Assembly (NCBI RefSeq): GCF_003952425.1
Contig: NZ_CP034449.1
Location: 310,001 to 374,000 of the forward strand
Reading direction: 5' to 3'
Source: Mesorhizobium sp. M2A.F.Ca.ET.046.03.2.1
Lineage (GTDB): Bacteria; Pseudomonadota; Alphaproteobacteria; Rhizobiales; Rhizobiaceae
Length of the DNA stretch: 64,000 nt
Under the pieces are notes generated by a model. The model ran no database searches, was not told the DNA's origin, and was given only the letters and a program-made list of their open reading frames with translations. Positions 44,024 through 53,846 of the stretch are shown here, piece by piece (positions within the stretch are counted from its first letter, which is position 1; each line of letters begins with the position of its first letter). The translations under genes were made by a program, and so were the position numbers.

Positions 44024-44170
44024 GCCGACCCTCCTCGGAGACATTACATCCGATAATTTCCTTGTTGGTTGACTGAGTCAATTATTTAATCGCCATACCA
44101 CCCATCCTTTGAACCGGTTGCATTTGCCCGTTCGCGCTCCAGATTGATGGGGAAGATTCTGGAGCGGACG

Positions 44171-44452
44171 ATGCAAGGTGAGCAAAAAGCCGTTCGGGTG
44201 CGTGTTTCCGGTACGGTGCAAGGCGTGAGCTACCGTGTCTGGACGCGCGGCGAAGCCCTGCGTCTCGGGTTGACGGGTTGGGTGCGCAACGAGCGCGACG
44301 GCTCGGTCACCGCTCTGATTGCCGGCGCCGATGCCGCTGTCACGGCGATGACCGAACGTCTGTGGCAAGGGCCGCGTGGCGCGCTCGTCTCGAAGGTCGA
44401 GATCGAGGAAGCGGGCGACGACGCGCCCGTGGATTTCAGGATTGTCGTGTGA
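44171..44452 (+). CDS. acyP: Acylphosphatase
   Basis: A 93-residue protein with the acylphosphatase signature [18 protein letters not shown] (catalytic arginine in YR) and [11 protein letters not shown] (catalytic asparagine). It hydrolyses carboxyl-phosphate bonds in the cytoplasm. The ATG at 44171 is preceded by GGAG. A hairpin repeat follows the stop within 10 nt. Confidence 0.93.
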   Translation: MQGEQKAVRVRVSGTVQGVSYRVWTRGEALRLGLTGWVRNERDGSVTALIAGADAAVTAMTERLWQGPRGALVSKVEIEEAGDDAPVDFRIVV

Positions 44453-44457
44453 GTTGG

Positions 44458-44615
44458 TCTCTCCCCCCTTGAGGGGGAGATGGCCGGCAGGCCAGAGGGG
44501 GTCGTCTCACGTAGGTCTCCAGCGTGGGCTTCTTGCCGCAAAGGGCGTTGGCGCTTCACGCGAGACGACCCCCTCTGTCGCCTTTGGCGACATCTCCCCC
44601 TCAAGGGGGGGGAGA
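44458..44615. repeat. Long inverted-repeat intergenic element (CTCCCCCTTGAGGGGGAG type)
   Basis: The left arm (44458 to about 44508: TCTCCCCCCTTGAGGGGGAG, then CAGAGGGGGTCGTCTC) is matched by the inverted right arm (about 44561-44615: GAGACGACCCCCTCTG, then ATCTCCCCCTCAAGG). The same family appears at 49434-49590. No gene is present. Confidence 0.75.
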
Positions 44616-44632
44616 TTTGGCGCTTGAATTAA

Positions 44633-44651
44633 TTGAACGTTCGTTTTATTA
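44633..44651 (+). promoter_or_regulatory. Candidate TetR operator
   Basis: The palindrome GAACGTTC at 44635-44642, in the context TTGAACGTTCGTTTTATT, lies 27 nt before the TetR-family start. Autorepressed TetR genes commonly carry such sites. It rests on palindrome and position only. Confidence 0.4.
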
Positions 44652-44668
44652 GTGCTGCTGGAGGCGAA

Positions 44669-45316
44669 ATGGCGCGCACCACAGGCTCAGACGGGGAAAA
44701 GACCGAGGCGGCCGTCCGCGAGGCGGCGGTCAGCCTGATCGCGCGGCTGGGCTATGAGGCGATGTCGATGCGGCAGCTGGCGGCTGAGGTCGGCGTGCAG
44801 GCGGCAGCGCTCTACCGTTACTTCCCCACCAAGGAAGATCTGCTTTTCACCTTGATGCGAGAGCATATGGAGGGTCTGCTCAAGGCTTGGGACGCGGCGC
44901 GGCCGTTAAGTGCCGATCCGGTCACCCGGCTTGCCGCCTATGTCGAGAACCATATCGCCTTCCACATCGAGCGGCGCCACGCCACCCATGTCTCCAACAT
45001 GGAATTGCGCAGCCTGTCGCATGAAAGACTGACGCAGATCCTCAAGATGCGCACAGCCTATGAGAAGGAGCTGCGCACGATCCTGCGCGACGGCGTGGAA
45101 GCAGGCGCGTTCGAGATCGACGATACGGGCCTGACCGCCATGGCGCTGATCCAGATGATGACCGGCGTGATCGTCTGGTTCCGTCCGGGCGAACGGCTGT
45201 CGCTCGCCGAAGTCACGGCATCATATCTTTCGATGACAATGCGCCTGGTCGGCGCGACAATCAGCCATGGCACCGCGCGTCCTTCCGGGCGAGCCGGGAA
45301 CGCCGTGGCACTCTGA
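44669..45316 (+). CDS. TetR family transcriptional regulator
   Basis: A 215-residue regulator. The N-terminal helix-turn-helix is [40 protein letters not shown] (about 22-61). The C-terminal ligand domain includes [42 protein letters not shown] precedes the ATG. It lies 50 nt ahead of the isovaleryl-CoA dehydrogenase gene on the same strand, so it probably represses the leucine-degradation genes, with an acyl-CoA as a likely signal (inference). Confidence 0.9.
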   Translation: MARTTGSDGEKTEAAVREAAVSLIARLGYEAMSMRQLAAEVGVQAAALYRYFPTKEDLLFTLMREHMEGLLKAWDAARPLSADPVTRLAAYVENHIAFHIERRHATHVSNMELRSLSHERLTQILKMRTAYEKELRTILRDGVEAGAFEIDDTGLTAMALIQMMTGVIVWFRPGERLSLAEVTASYLSMTMRLVGATISHGTARPSGRAGNAVAL

Positions 45317-45365
45317 TACGGGCATGATCCCCGCGAAGACCGGGGCGTGCGCAGGGAGGAACGGC

Positions 45366-46529
45366 ATGTACACGAACACGCTCAGCTTCGGACTTGATCC
45401 CGACATCGAGGCGTTGCGCGACACTGTACGGCGCTTCGCTCAGGACAGGATCGCGCCGATCGCGGCGGAGATCGACCGCTCCAACGAGTTTCCCGCGCAT
45501 CTGTGGGGCGAGCTCGGCGCGCTCGGCCTGCTCGGCATCACCGCCGATCCTGATTTCGGCGGAACCGGCATGAACTATCTCGCGCATGTCGTGGCCATGG
45601 AGGAGATTTCGCGCGCATCGGCTTCTGTCGGCCTCTCCTACGGCGCGCATTCCAACCTTTGCGTCAACCAGATCAATCGCTGGGCCACGCCGGCGCAGAA
45701 GGAGAAATACCTGCCTGCCCTCTGCTCGGGCGAAACCGTCGGCGCGCTGGCGATGTCGGAACCGGGCGCTGGCTCCGACGTGGTGTCGCTCAGGCTGCGC
45801 GCCGAAAAGCGCAATGACCGCTATGTGCTCAACGGCTCGAAAATGTGGATAACCAACGGCCCCGACGCCGGAACGATGGTGGTCTACGCCAAGACCGATC
45901 CGGAGCGCCATTCGCGCGGCATCACCGCTTTCATCGTCGAAAAGACTTTTGCCGGCTTTTCGGTGGCGCAGAAGCTCGACAAGCTCGGCATGCGCGGCTC
46001 CAACACCGGCGAGCTCGTCTTCGAAAATGTCGAGGTGCCGTTCGAGAATGTGCTGCATGAGGAAGGGCGCGGCGTCGAGGTGCTGATGTCGGGGCTCGAC
46101 TATGAGCGGGCAGTGCTTTCCGGAGGCCCCATCGGGCTGATGGCGGCCTGCCTCGACGTCGCCGTACCTTACGTGCATGAGCGCAAGCAGTTCGGCCAGC
46201 CGATCGGCACGTTCCAACTGGTGCAGGGCAAGCTCGCCGACATGTACACGACGATGAATGCCGCGCGGGCTTACGTCTATGCGGTGGCGGCCGCCTGCGA
46301 TCGCGGCGAGACCACGCGCAAGGACGCCGCCGGCTGCCTGCTCTTCGCGGCCGAGAAGGCGACGCAGATGGCACTCGACGCGATCCAGCTGCTCGGCGGC
46401 AACGGCTATATCAACGATTACCCGACGGGACGGCTGCTGCGCGATGCCAAGCTCTACGAGATCGGCGCCGGCACCAGCGAGATCCGCCGCTGGCTGATCG
46501 GCCGCGAGATCATGGCGGAGGGGGCGTGA
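45366..46529 (+). CDS. ivd: Isovaleryl-CoA dehydrogenase
   Basis: A 387-residue acyl-CoA dehydrogenase. The FAD and substrate motifs [13 protein letters not shown] and WITNGPDA are present. The catalytic glutamate lies in [14 protein letters not shown], the position characteristic of isovaleryl-CoA dehydrogenases. The C-terminal [33 protein letters not shown] is typical. It oxidises isovaleryl-CoA to 3-methylcrotonyl-CoA, passing electrons to ETF and on to the ETF-ubiquinone oxidoreductase at 58485-60164. AGGGAGGA precedes the ATG at 45366; upstream in-frame codons overlap the TetR gene. Confidence 0.93.
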   Translation: MYTNTLSFGLDPDIEALRDTVRRFAQDRIAPIAAEIDRSNEFPAHLWGELGALGLLGITADPDFGGTGMNYLAHVVAMEEISRASASVGLSYGAHSNLCVNQINRWATPAQKEKYLPALCSGETVGALAMSEPGAGSDVVSLRLRAEKRNDRYVLNGSKMWITNGPDAGTMVVYAKTDPERHSRGITAFIVEKTFAGFSVAQKLDKLGMRGSNTGELVFENVEVPFENVLHEEGRGVEVLMSGLDYERAVLSGGPIGLMAACLDVAVPYVHERKQFGQPIGTFQLVQGKLADMYTTMNAARAYVYAVAAACDRGETTRKDAAGCLLFAAEKATQMALDAIQLLGGNGYINDYPTGRLLRDAKLYEIGAGTSEIRRWLIGREIMAEGA

Positions 46530-46546
46530 TGCCCCTCTCCGCCATC

Positions 46547-46939
46547 TCAGCCGAACGCCTTGGGCAGGTCGTCGGTTGGCTTGGCGACGATCTGATGCGC
46601 GTCGCGCCACAGGATCTCGCGCTGACGGGCCGCCGTGATCGGGCGCACCGGCAAACCACCCTCTTCGATCAGCCAGGCGCAATAACGCGCACGACTGATC
46701 GCTTCCCTGGCGTCCGGATGGAACCAGCAGATGCCCCAGATCGAATTCCGGCGCTTGAAATGCCGGCCGACCCGGCCTGGAATGGGCAGATGCCGGTTGA
46801 ACCAGTCGAACTGATCGTCCAATTCGTCATGGATCCAGTCCGGGCATCCGTTCCGGTACAGGTACCAGGACGCGTGGAAGAAGCCGGTCTCCACCCGGCT
46901 GTTCGGATGGATCAGCGGCGTTACAAACCGCAAATACAT
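46547..46939 (-). CDS. Conserved hypothetical protein, antisense inside the leucine cluster
   Basis: A 130-residue protein beginning MYLRFVTPLIHPNSRVETGFFHASWYL and rich in tryptophan, arginine and aromatic residues (WFNRHLPIPGRVGRHFKRRNSIWGICWFHPDARE, then ILWRDAHQIVAKP). The composition and even spacing of aromatic residues mark a real coding sequence. I know similar hypothetical proteins in proteobacteria but no assigned function. It is transcribed against the flanking catabolic genes, so it is not part of their operon. Confidence 0.65.
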   Translation of the reverse strand: MYLRFVTPLIHPNSRVETGFFHASWYLYRNGCPDWIHDELDDQFDWFNRHLPIPGRVGRHFKRRNSIWGICWFHPDAREAISRARYCAWLIEEGGLPVRPITAARQREILWRDAHQIVAKPTDDLPKAFG

Positions 46940-47184
46940 GATGACACCCACAGCGCCTGCGGGCGCCGTGTTCCTCTTGCTCAGATTCGGGACGTGGACA
47001 GCCGCCCTTCGGCGGCGTCAGGCCATGGCCGAAGGGAGACATCTGGTGAAACGCATATCCATGCTTTCCATCGTCGCCTCTTGAGGGTGTCATACGTACA
47101 AAAGATGCCACGGTTGGCACGCTGCATCCGGGCGCGGGCTGTTACACTGGTTCCGCTACGGCATCAAGAGGTGTGAGGAACAAA

Positions 47185-48792
47185 TTGGCCACCCTGCAAA
47201 CCCAGATCTCCCCCTCCTCCGACATTTTCCGCGCCAATGCCGAACGCATGCGGGCGCTGGTCGACGACATTTCCGAGAAGGCGGCAGGCGTCGAGCGCGG
47301 CGGCTCCGACGAGGCGCGCGAACGCCATGTCTCACGCGGCAAGCTTCTGCCGCGCGAGCGGCTGGCACAGCTGCTCGACACCGGCTCGCCCTTCCTCGAG
47401 GTCGGCCAGTTCGCGGCCTGGTCGATGTATGGCGAGGACATTCCGTCGGCCGGCATCATCACCGGCATCGGCCGGGTCGAGGGCCGGGAGGTGATGGTCG
47501 TCGTCAACGACGCGACGGTGAAGGGCGGCACCTATTATCCGCTGACGGTGAAGAAGCATTTGCGCGCGCAGGAGATCGCGCTGCAGAACAACCTCCCATG
47601 CGTCTATCTGGTCGACAGCGGCGGCGCCAATCTGCCGAACCAGGATGAAGTCTTCCCCGACCGCGAGCATTTCGGCCGCATCTTCTACAACCAGGCCAAC
47701 ATGTCGGCGGCGGGCATCCCGCAGATCGCCTGCGTGATGGGCTCCTGCACGGCGGGTGGCGCCTACGTGCCGGCGATGTCGGACGAGACGATCATGGTGC
47801 GCAACCAGGCGACCATCTTCCTTGGCGGCCCGCCGCTGGTGAAGGCGGCGACGGGGGAGGATGTCAGCGCCGAGGAGCTCGGCGGCGCGGACGTCCATAC
47901 CAGGCTTTCCGGTGTCGCCGACCACTACGCCATGGACGACGAGCACGCCCTGGCCATTTGCCGGCGCATCATCCGGAATCTGAATCGGAACAAGGCCCTG
48001 AGCCTGAATCTGCAGAAGCCGATCCAACCGCTTTACGATCCGCAGGAACTCTACGGCATCGTGCCGACGGATCTGCGCCAGCCCTATGACGTGCGCGAGG
48101 TGATCGCGCGCCTTGTCGACGGTTCGGAGTTCGACGAGTTCAAGCAGAATTACGGCACGACCTTGGTCACCGGCTTCGCGCATCTGCACGGCATGCCGGT
48201 CGGCATCCTCGGCAACAACGGCGTGCTGTTTTCCGAAAGCGCGCTCAAGGGCGCGCATTTCATCGAGCTCTGCTGCCAGCGCGGCATTCCGCTGGTCTTC
48301 CTGCAGAACATCACCGGCTTCATGGTGGGGCGAAAATACGAGGCCGGCGGCATCGCCAAGGACGGCGCCAAGCTGGTCATGGCCGTCGCCACCGCCAAGG
48401 TGCCGAAGCTCACCGTCATCATCGGCGGCTCGTTCGGCGCCGGCAATTACGGCATGTGCGGCCGCGCCTATTCGCCCCGCTTCCTATGGATGTGGCCCAA
48501 CGCGCGCATCTCGGTGATGGGCGGCGAGCAGGCAGCCACCGTGCTTGCCATGGTCAAACGCGAAGGCATCGAGCGCAAGGGTGGTGAATGGAGTGCCGAG
48601 GAGGAAGCCAAATTCAGGAAGCCGATCCTGATGAAATACGAGCATGAGGGCCACCCGCTCTATTCCTCGGCGAGGCTCTGGGACGACGGCATCATCGATC
48701 CGGCCAGAACCCGCGACGTGCTGGCGCTCAGCCTCTCCGCGGCGCTCAATGCCGGCATCGAGGACACGAAGTTCGGCGTGTTCAGGATGTGA
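47185..48792 (+). CDS. liuB: Methylcrotonyl-CoA carboxylase, carboxyltransferase (beta) subunit
   Basis: About 535 residues of the biotin-dependent carboxyltransferase family. The N-terminal half contains [27 protein letters not shown] and [28 protein letters not shown], a sequence typical of 3-methylcrotonyl-CoA rather than propionyl-CoA carboxylases. The C-terminal half has [19 protein letters not shown] and [20 protein letters not shown]. It carboxylates 3-methylcrotonyl-CoA to 3-methylglutaconyl-CoA with the biotin-bearing alpha subunit. The start is probably TTG at 47185, with GTGAGGAAC placed correctly upstream; a GTG at 47173 is the alternative. Confidence 0.92.
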   Translation: MATLQTQISPSSDIFRANAERMRALVDDISEKAAGVERGGSDEARERHVSRGKLLPRERLAQLLDTGSPFLEVGQFAAWSMYGEDIPSAGIITGIGRVEGREVMVVVNDATVKGGTYYPLTVKKHLRAQEIALQNNLPCVYLVDSGGANLPNQDEVFPDREHFGRIFYNQANMSAAGIPQIACVMGSCTAGGAYVPAMSDETIMVRNQATIFLGGPPLVKAATGEDVSAEELGGADVHTRLSGVADHYAMDDEHALAICRRIIRNLNRNKALSLNLQKPIQPLYDPQELYGIVPTDLRQPYDVREVIARLVDGSEFDEFKQNYGTTLVTGFAHLHGMPVGILGNNGVLFSESALKGAHFIELCCQRGIPLVFLQNITGFMVGRKYEAGGIAKDGAKLVMAVATAKVPKLTVIIGGSFGAGNYGMCGRAYSPRFLWMWPNARISVMGGEQAATVLAMVKREGIERKGGEWSAEEEAKFRKPILMKYEHEGHPLYSSARLWDDGIIDPARTRDVLALSLSAALNAGIEDTKFGVFRM

Positions 48793-48794
48793 CG

Positions 48795-49331
48795 ATGGGT
48801 GCTCTCGGCGACAGGATCCGCATCCACACCGGCGACATCACCCGACTCGTGGTGGATGCCATCGTGAACGCAGCGAATTCCTCATCGCTCGGCGGTGGCG
48901 GCGTCGACGGCGCCATCCACCGCGCGGCCGGGCCGGAGCTGGTTGCCGAGTGCCGGACGCTCAACGGCTGCAAGACCGGCGACGCCAAGCTGACCAGGGG
49001 CTACCGCCTGCCGGCGCGTTTCATCATCCATACGGTCGGTCCGGTCTGGCAGGGCGGCGGCGAGGGCGAGGCGAGCCTGCTTGCCTCGTGCTATCGGCGC
49101 TCGCTCGAAATCGCACTCGGCCATGATTGCCGGACGGTGGCGTTTCCGGCGATCTCGACCGGTATTTACCGCTTTCCGAAGGAGGAAGCGACTGGGATTG
49201 CCGTCGACACAGTCAGTAACTTTCTGCGGCAGAATGCAGTGCCGGATGCAGTTACCTTCTGCTGTTTCGATGAGCAGACGGCGGAGATCTACCGGCGGGC
49301 CGCCGCTGCCGTTGGAAGGAGCGGACCTTGA
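48795..49331 (+). CDS. Macro domain protein (O-acetyl-ADP-ribose deacetylase-like)
   Basis: A 178-residue stand-alone macro domain of the MacroD/YmdB group: [38 protein letters not shown] with the ADP-ribose-binding asparagine and glycine-rich loop, then [15 protein letters not shown]. Family enzymes remove the acetyl group from O-acetyl-ADP-ribose or mono-ADP-ribose from acidic side chains. The ATG at 48795 lies just past the carboxylase-beta stop (a GTG at 48789 overlaps it), so the two are translationally coupled. Its placement between the two carboxylase subunits is notable. Confidence 0.9.
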   Translation: MGALGDRIRIHTGDITRLVVDAIVNAANSSSLGGGGVDGAIHRAAGPELVAECRTLNGCKTGDAKLTRGYRLPARFIIHTVGPVWQGGGEGEASLLASCYRRSLEIALGHDCRTVAFPAISTGIYRFPKEEATGIAVDTVSNFLRQNAVPDAVTFCCFDEQTAEIYRRAAAAVGRSGP

Positions 49332-49433
49332 TGACCAAAACTGCCCAAGAGGCGACCTCGGCAGAGCACTCCCTTGGCGAGGGAGAGGTCTATGATTTCG
49401 GACGAATGCTTGTCCCGAAGCGCTGGCGGGACA

Positions 49434-49590
49434 GCGCCCCCCTATGCCCTGCCGGGCATCTCCCGCAGAAGGGGGGAGATCAGCAGCTTTGCGGACGGCT
49501 CCTTTGCAACGTCGATAGTTGGCGAAGGCGGCGGCGACATCCAATCTCCCCCCAAGTGGGGGAGATGTCCGGCAGGACAGAGGGGGGCGC
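49434..49590. repeat. Long inverted-repeat element in front of the carboxylase alpha gene
   Basis: The left arm at 49434-49464 (GCGCCCCCCTATGCCCTGCC, then GGGCATCTCCC) is largely the reverse complement of 49558-49590. It is the same family as 44458-44615. It fills most of the 300-base gap between the macro-domain gene and the carboxylase alpha gene. Confidence 0.7.
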
Positions 49591-49638
49591 GAAGGAACGC
49601 CGACCTCGCTCAAAGCATACTCTGGCTGCGGAGGTTCC

Positions 49639-51599
49639 ATGTTCGGCAAGATCCTGATCGCCAATCGCGGCGAGATCGCCTGCCGCGTCATTCGCACGGC
49701 CCGCAAGCTCGGCGTGCGCAGCGTGGCCGTCTATTCCGACGCCGACGCCCGCGCCTTGCATGTCGAGATGGCCGACGAGGCGGTGCATATAGGCCCTCGC
49801 CTGTCGGCGAAAGCTATCTGCGCGGCGACAAGATCGTTGCCGCGGCGCTCGCCACCGGCGCCGAGGCGATCCATCCCGGTTACGGCTTCCTGTCGGAAAA
49901 TCCGGATTTCGTCGACCAGGTGACCGCGGCAGGCCTCGTCTTCATCGGGCCGAGCGCCGCCTCTATCCGCGCCATGGGATTGAAGGACGCCGCCAAGCGG
50001 CTGATGGAGGCGGCCGGCGTGCCCGTCGTGCCCGGCTATCATGGCGAAGCGCAGGAGATCGTGCTGCTCGCCTCCAAGGCGCGCGAGATCGGGTACCCCG
50101 TCCTGATCAAGGCGCGCGCCGGCGGCGGCGGCAAGGGCATGCGCCGCGTTGACCATCCCGACGATTTTTCCGAAGCGCTGTCGGGCGCGCGGCGCGAAGC
50201 GAAAGCGGCGTTCGGTGACGACCGGGTGCTGGTCGAAAAATATGTCGACAAGCCGCGCCATATCGAGTGCCAAGTGTTCGGCGACAATTTCGGCAATGCC
50301 GTGCATCTCTTCGAACGCGACTGCTCGGCGCAACGCCGCCACCAGAAGGTGATCGAGGAAGCCCCCGCCCCCGGCATGACGCCTGCGCTGCGCAAGGCGA
50401 TGAACGAGGCAGCCGTAAAGGCCGCCAAGGCGATCAATTATTCGGGTGCCGGCACCATCGAGTTCATCGTCGACGCCTCCCAGGGGCTCAAAGCCGACCG
50501 CTTCTGGTTCATGGAGATGAACACGCGGCTGCAGGTCGAGCACCCCGTCACCGAGATGGTCACCGGCGTCGATCTTGTCGAATGGCAGTTGCGCGTCGCG
50601 TCCGGCGAAAGGCTGCCGAAGACGCAAGGCGAGATCGCGCTTTCCGGCCACGCCTTCGAGGCGCGCCTCTATGCCGAGGACGCTGCGAAAGGGTTCCTGC
50701 CCGCGACCGGCAGGCTGCATCATCTGAAATTCCCAGACGCGGCGCCGGAGGGTGCTGCGATGCGCGTCGAAACCGGCGTACGCGCCGGCGACGCGATCTC
50801 GCCCTTCTATGACCCGATGATCGCCAAGCTGGTGGTGCACGGCAAGGACAGGAACGCCGCCCTTGCGGCATTGCGCGGTGCGCTCGCCGAGACCGAAGTT
50901 GCCGGCTCGACAGTCAACACCCCCTTCCTGGCGGCGCTTGCCGCGGACGCCGATTTCGCGGCCGGCGATGTCGATACCGGGCTGATCGGCAGGCATCAGG
51001 AGGCGCTCACCGCCATCCCCGCGCCAAGCGACGAGACGATTGCCGCCGCGGCGCTGGCCGCGACCGACGCCGGCGCGCCAGGTGCCGCCGCAGATCCGTG
51101 GTCGACGCTCTCAGGCTATGCCCATTTCCACACGCTCGCGCGCCGCATCCGCCTGCGCCATGGCGAGGAGAACATTCTGGCCCGGGTTTCGGCGCGGCCG
51201 GACGGCCGCTTCCAGGTGGCGCTGGAGGCGCCGCATGATGCCGTGAACACGCATGATCTGAGAACCATGCCGCGCGCCGTCCGCTGGCCCGGCCACGTCA
51301 CGGTCTTCGAGGGCGCCGTCGGCTACACCTTCACGGTTCGCGACCCGCTCGCCAAGGCCGACGAGGCGGGAGCCGCCTCAGGCAGCCTGCGCGCGCCGAT
51401 GCCGGGGCTGGTCAAGCTGGTGCGGGCAGCAGTGGGCGATGCCGTGATCAAGGGCCAGCCGCTTCTGATCCTTGAGGCGATGAAGATGGAGCACATGATC
51501 GCCGCCCCGCATGACGGGGTGATCGCGGAGATCGCGGCCGAGGGAGCTCAGGTCAGCGACGGCACGGTGCTGGTGCGGTTCGCGGAGGACCAGCGATAA
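49639..51599 (+). pseudogene. liuD: Methylcrotonyl-CoA carboxylase alpha subunit gene with frameshift
   Basis: A biotin carboxylase plus biotin carrier of about 650 residues, split into two frames. From the ATG at 49639 (GGAGG 5 nt upstream) it reads [20 protein letters not shown] to DEAVHIGP, then loses frame. The expected continuation [21 protein letters not shown] and on to the C-terminus lies in the next frame. One T appears missing near 49797 (GGCCCTCGCC, where GGCCCTTCGCC restores the frame). Downstream all is intact: ATP-grasp (KARAGGGGKGMRRV), MEMNTRLQVEHPVTE and the biotinyl site EAMKMEHMIA. It is either a recent inactivation or a sequencing error. Confidence 0.88.
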
Positions 51600-51603
51600 A
51601 ACG

Positions 51604-51633
51604 AAAGTGGCCGGGACGAGCCCCGGCCACCTT
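51604..51633. terminator. Shared terminator between convergent genes
   Basis: GTGGCCGGG at 51607-51615 pairs with CCCGGCCAC at 51622-51630. On the minus strand it is followed by TTTCGTTTT. It lies between the stops of the carboxylase alpha gene and the convergent binding-protein gene and can serve both. Confidence 0.75.
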
Positions 51634-51650
51634 CACACAAACAGGAGCGA

Positions 51651-52772
51651 TTACTGCTGGATAGGCGCGTATTTGCCGTCGTGCCACTGGTTGATGTCGT
51701 AGCTGGCGTTCTTGAGGTCGCCCTTCTCGTCGAAGATGACGTCGCCGACGACGGTGCTGATGGGCTTGCCGTCCTTGAGCGCCTCGGCGACCTTGGCCGG
51801 ATCGTCGGTGCCGGCGCGCTTGACGCCTTCGGCGACGGCCTGGATCACGGCATAGGAGAACAGCGTGAAGCCTTCAGGTGTGAAGCCGCCGGCCTTGATC
51901 TTGGCGACCGCGTCCTTCGCTTGGGGCTTGGCCTGCGGGTCCGACGGGAAGACGAACAGCGTGCCCTCACCGGCTGGACCGGCGACCTGCCAGAATTCCG
52001 GCGATGCGATCGAATCCGGCATGATCAGCTGGAACTTGACGTTCTGCTCCGCCGCCTGGCGCAGGATCAACCCAGCCTCGGGGTGGTAGCCGCCGAAATA
52101 GACGACGTCGGCCTTGAGTTCCTTCAGCTTGGTGACGAGGGCCGAGTAATCCTTCTCGCCGGCGTTGATGCCTTCGTAATCGACTTCCTTGAGGCCGCCC
52201 GCATTCATCGTCGCCTTGACGGCGTCGGCAACGCCCTGGCCGTAGGCGCTCTTGTCGTGCAGGACGACGACATTCTTGCCGGCATATTTCTTGGCGATCC
52301 ACGGGCCGATGAAGGCGCCCTGCGCGTCGTCACGCGTGTAGAGGCGCATGATCGTCGGCCAGCCGGACTTGGCGGCGGCATCGGTCAACACCGGGTTCGA
52401 CGAGGCCGGGCTCATCATCAGCGTACCGGCTTCGGCATAGACGGCGGAGGCCGGAATGCTCGAGCCCGAGCAGGCATGGCCGTCGACGAACTTGACGCCG
52501 TTGGCGACGATGCGGTTGGCAACCGACACCGCCTGCTTCGGATCGCACTGGTCGTCCTCGATGTCGAGCTTGATCTGCGAGCCGTTGACGCCGCCGGCGG
52601 CGTTGATGGCCTCGGCGGCAGCCTGCGCGCCCTGCTTGAACTGGTCACCGATGGTGGCGAGCTGGCCGGTCATCGGGCCGACCACCGAAATGGTGATGTC
52701 GTCGGCAAAGGCAACCGGGGCGCTCATCATCAGGCCAAATGCGGCCGCGCTCAAAATACCCAATCTTTTCAT
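51651..52772 (-). CDS. Branched-chain amino-acid ABC transporter substrate-binding protein
   Basis: A 373-residue periplasmic protein of the LivJ/LivK type I fold. Signal peptide residues 1-22 (cleavage after AFA), then ITISVVGPMTGQLATIGDQFKQGAQAAAEAINAAGGVNG, and YGQGVADAVKATMNAGG in the second lobe. It delivers leucine, isoleucine or valine (or a related ligand) to an ABC importer; the permease and ATPase genes are not in the window. GGAGGAG precedes the ATG at 52772. Its closeness to leucine-degradation genes supports a branched-chain ligand. Confidence 0.92.
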   Translation of the reverse strand: MKRLGILSAAAFGLMMSAPVAFADDITISVVGPMTGQLATIGDQFKQGAQAAAEAINAAGGVNGSQIKLDIEDDQCDPKQAVSVANRIVANGVKFVDGHACSGSSIPASAVYAEAGTLMMSPASSNPVLTDAAAKSGWPTIMRLYTRDDAQGAFIGPWIAKKYAGKNVVVLHDKSAYGQGVADAVKATMNAGGLKEVDYEGINAGEKDYSALVTKLKELKADVVYFGGYHPEAGLILRQAAEQNVKFQLIMPDSIASPEFWQVAGPAGEGTLFVFPSDPQAKPQAKDAVAKIKAGGFTPEGFTLFSYAVIQAVAEGVKRAGTDDPAKVAEALKDGKPISTVVGDVIFDEKGDLKNASYDINQWHDGKYAPIQQ

Positions 52773-52941
52773 GGCTATCAGAACTCCTCCACTTGCGCGC
52801 GGCGGCATGGCCGCGCTTCTTTCACAGAGCCGGGACAATTTCACCCTTCGCCGAGACTGTCGAGAGGACAGTACGGCCGGTTTTGGTTCATTCCGGCGAG
52901 GATTTCTTGGGCCACGCGCCCGCGTGATTACCTAGCGTAAT

Positions 52942-52986
52942 GCAAAAAGCCGCGCCGACCTTGTTTCGGTCGGTCGCGGCTTTTGC
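52942..52986 (-). terminator. Strong hairpin terminator
   Basis: GCAAAAAGCCGCG at 52942-52954 pairs with CGCGGCTTTTGC at 52975-52986, and CCGACC/GGTCGG extends the stem. In the minus direction it ends in CTTTTTG, so it probably terminates the Sel1-type gene at 53141. The rest of 52845-53140 shows no gene. Confidence 0.7.
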
Positions 52987-53140
52987 AGTCGAGCTCCCCA
53001 GACGCCCCGCGCCTGAAACCCGCTCGCTTCCCTGTTTTTTCGCGCGGCTGAGTTTGTTTACCTGCCGCGTTCTTGGTCTTGTGGGCCGGCCGTCTTTTCG
53101 CGGCCTTGTCCAAATCAACTTCTCAGCGCTGCGCGCAGGA

Positions 53141-53407
53141 TCAGTGCATCGTCATCCATTCGCGGGCTTCGCGCAGCGCCATGGCGATCTCCACCTTCGA
53201 CATGGTGGCAGACAGTTCCGAGCGCAGCTCGGCGGCCCGGACCGAACCTTTGATCGCGGCGATGTTGAACCATTTGTGGGCGGCGACGACATCGGTCTCG
53301 CAATCGCGGCCGGTCGCATACATCATGCCCAGTTCGAAAAGAATGTCGGCCTGGGCAGTTGCCCCCATGGCGCCGAAGCCGTCTTCAAGCATTTCAAAAC
53401 GTGCCAT
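53141..53407 (-). CDS. Short Sel1-like repeat protein
   Basis: An 88-residue protein made of about two Sel1/TPR-like helical pairs: ADILFELGMMYATGRDCETDVVAAHKWFNIAAIKGSVRAAEL carries the canonical LG..Y..G......A..W...AA..G pattern. No signal peptide; cytoplasmic. Very short for the family, but such single-unit proteins are conserved in rhizobia. The role is unknown; helical repeats of this kind usually mediate protein contacts. Confidence 0.82.
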   Translation of the reverse strand: MARFEMLEDGFGAMGATAQADILFELGMMYATGRDCETDVVAAHKWFNIAAIKGSVRAAELRSELSATMSKVEIAMALREAREWMTMH

Positions 53408-53846
53408 TTCAATCCCCTGTCTGGCTCCCGAGAGCTGCCTCCTTCTGTCCCTTGATTTCCCTCGGGGCGGGCCGCTCTTTCGATGCTTTCGAGGATGAAG
53501 CCTGGCTTTGAATCCGTCGTTAAATGGCTTGCTTAATTTGCGGAAAACAAAGCTAAAACAAGAGGTAAACGCGGGAAACCGTTAAGCATGGGAATCCAGC
53601 GTTTGCGCGGTCTTGCGTCAAATTCGATGAAAATTGGCGGGAGCGGAATCAAGACTTCGCTAACCACGGGAACCGAAGCATTTTTCCGGTGCCGTTCATT
53701 TTCGGCCATGCGCACGGCGAAAACCGCTACAACCTTCCGTGGCGGCACCGCTTTTGTTTTGGCGGGAGCTGGATTAGCTTTACCTTTGCGTAAGGGACTG
53801 GAAGGCGGGCCGGAGCCCGCCGCATACCCATTGGGAGGAGCACAAG
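53408..53846. other. Intergenic stretch without a supported gene
   Basis: No frame here has a recognisable family. A small perfect hairpin GGCGGGC/GCCCGCC occurs at 53804-53821, shortly before the ribosome binding site of the DUF2147 gene. Confidence 0.5.

Noticed and set aside
49791-49801. Programmed ribosomal frameshift in the carboxylase alpha gene
   Set aside because: No typical slippery heptamer or following structure is evident, and the family does not use frameshifting; mutation or sequence error is simpler.
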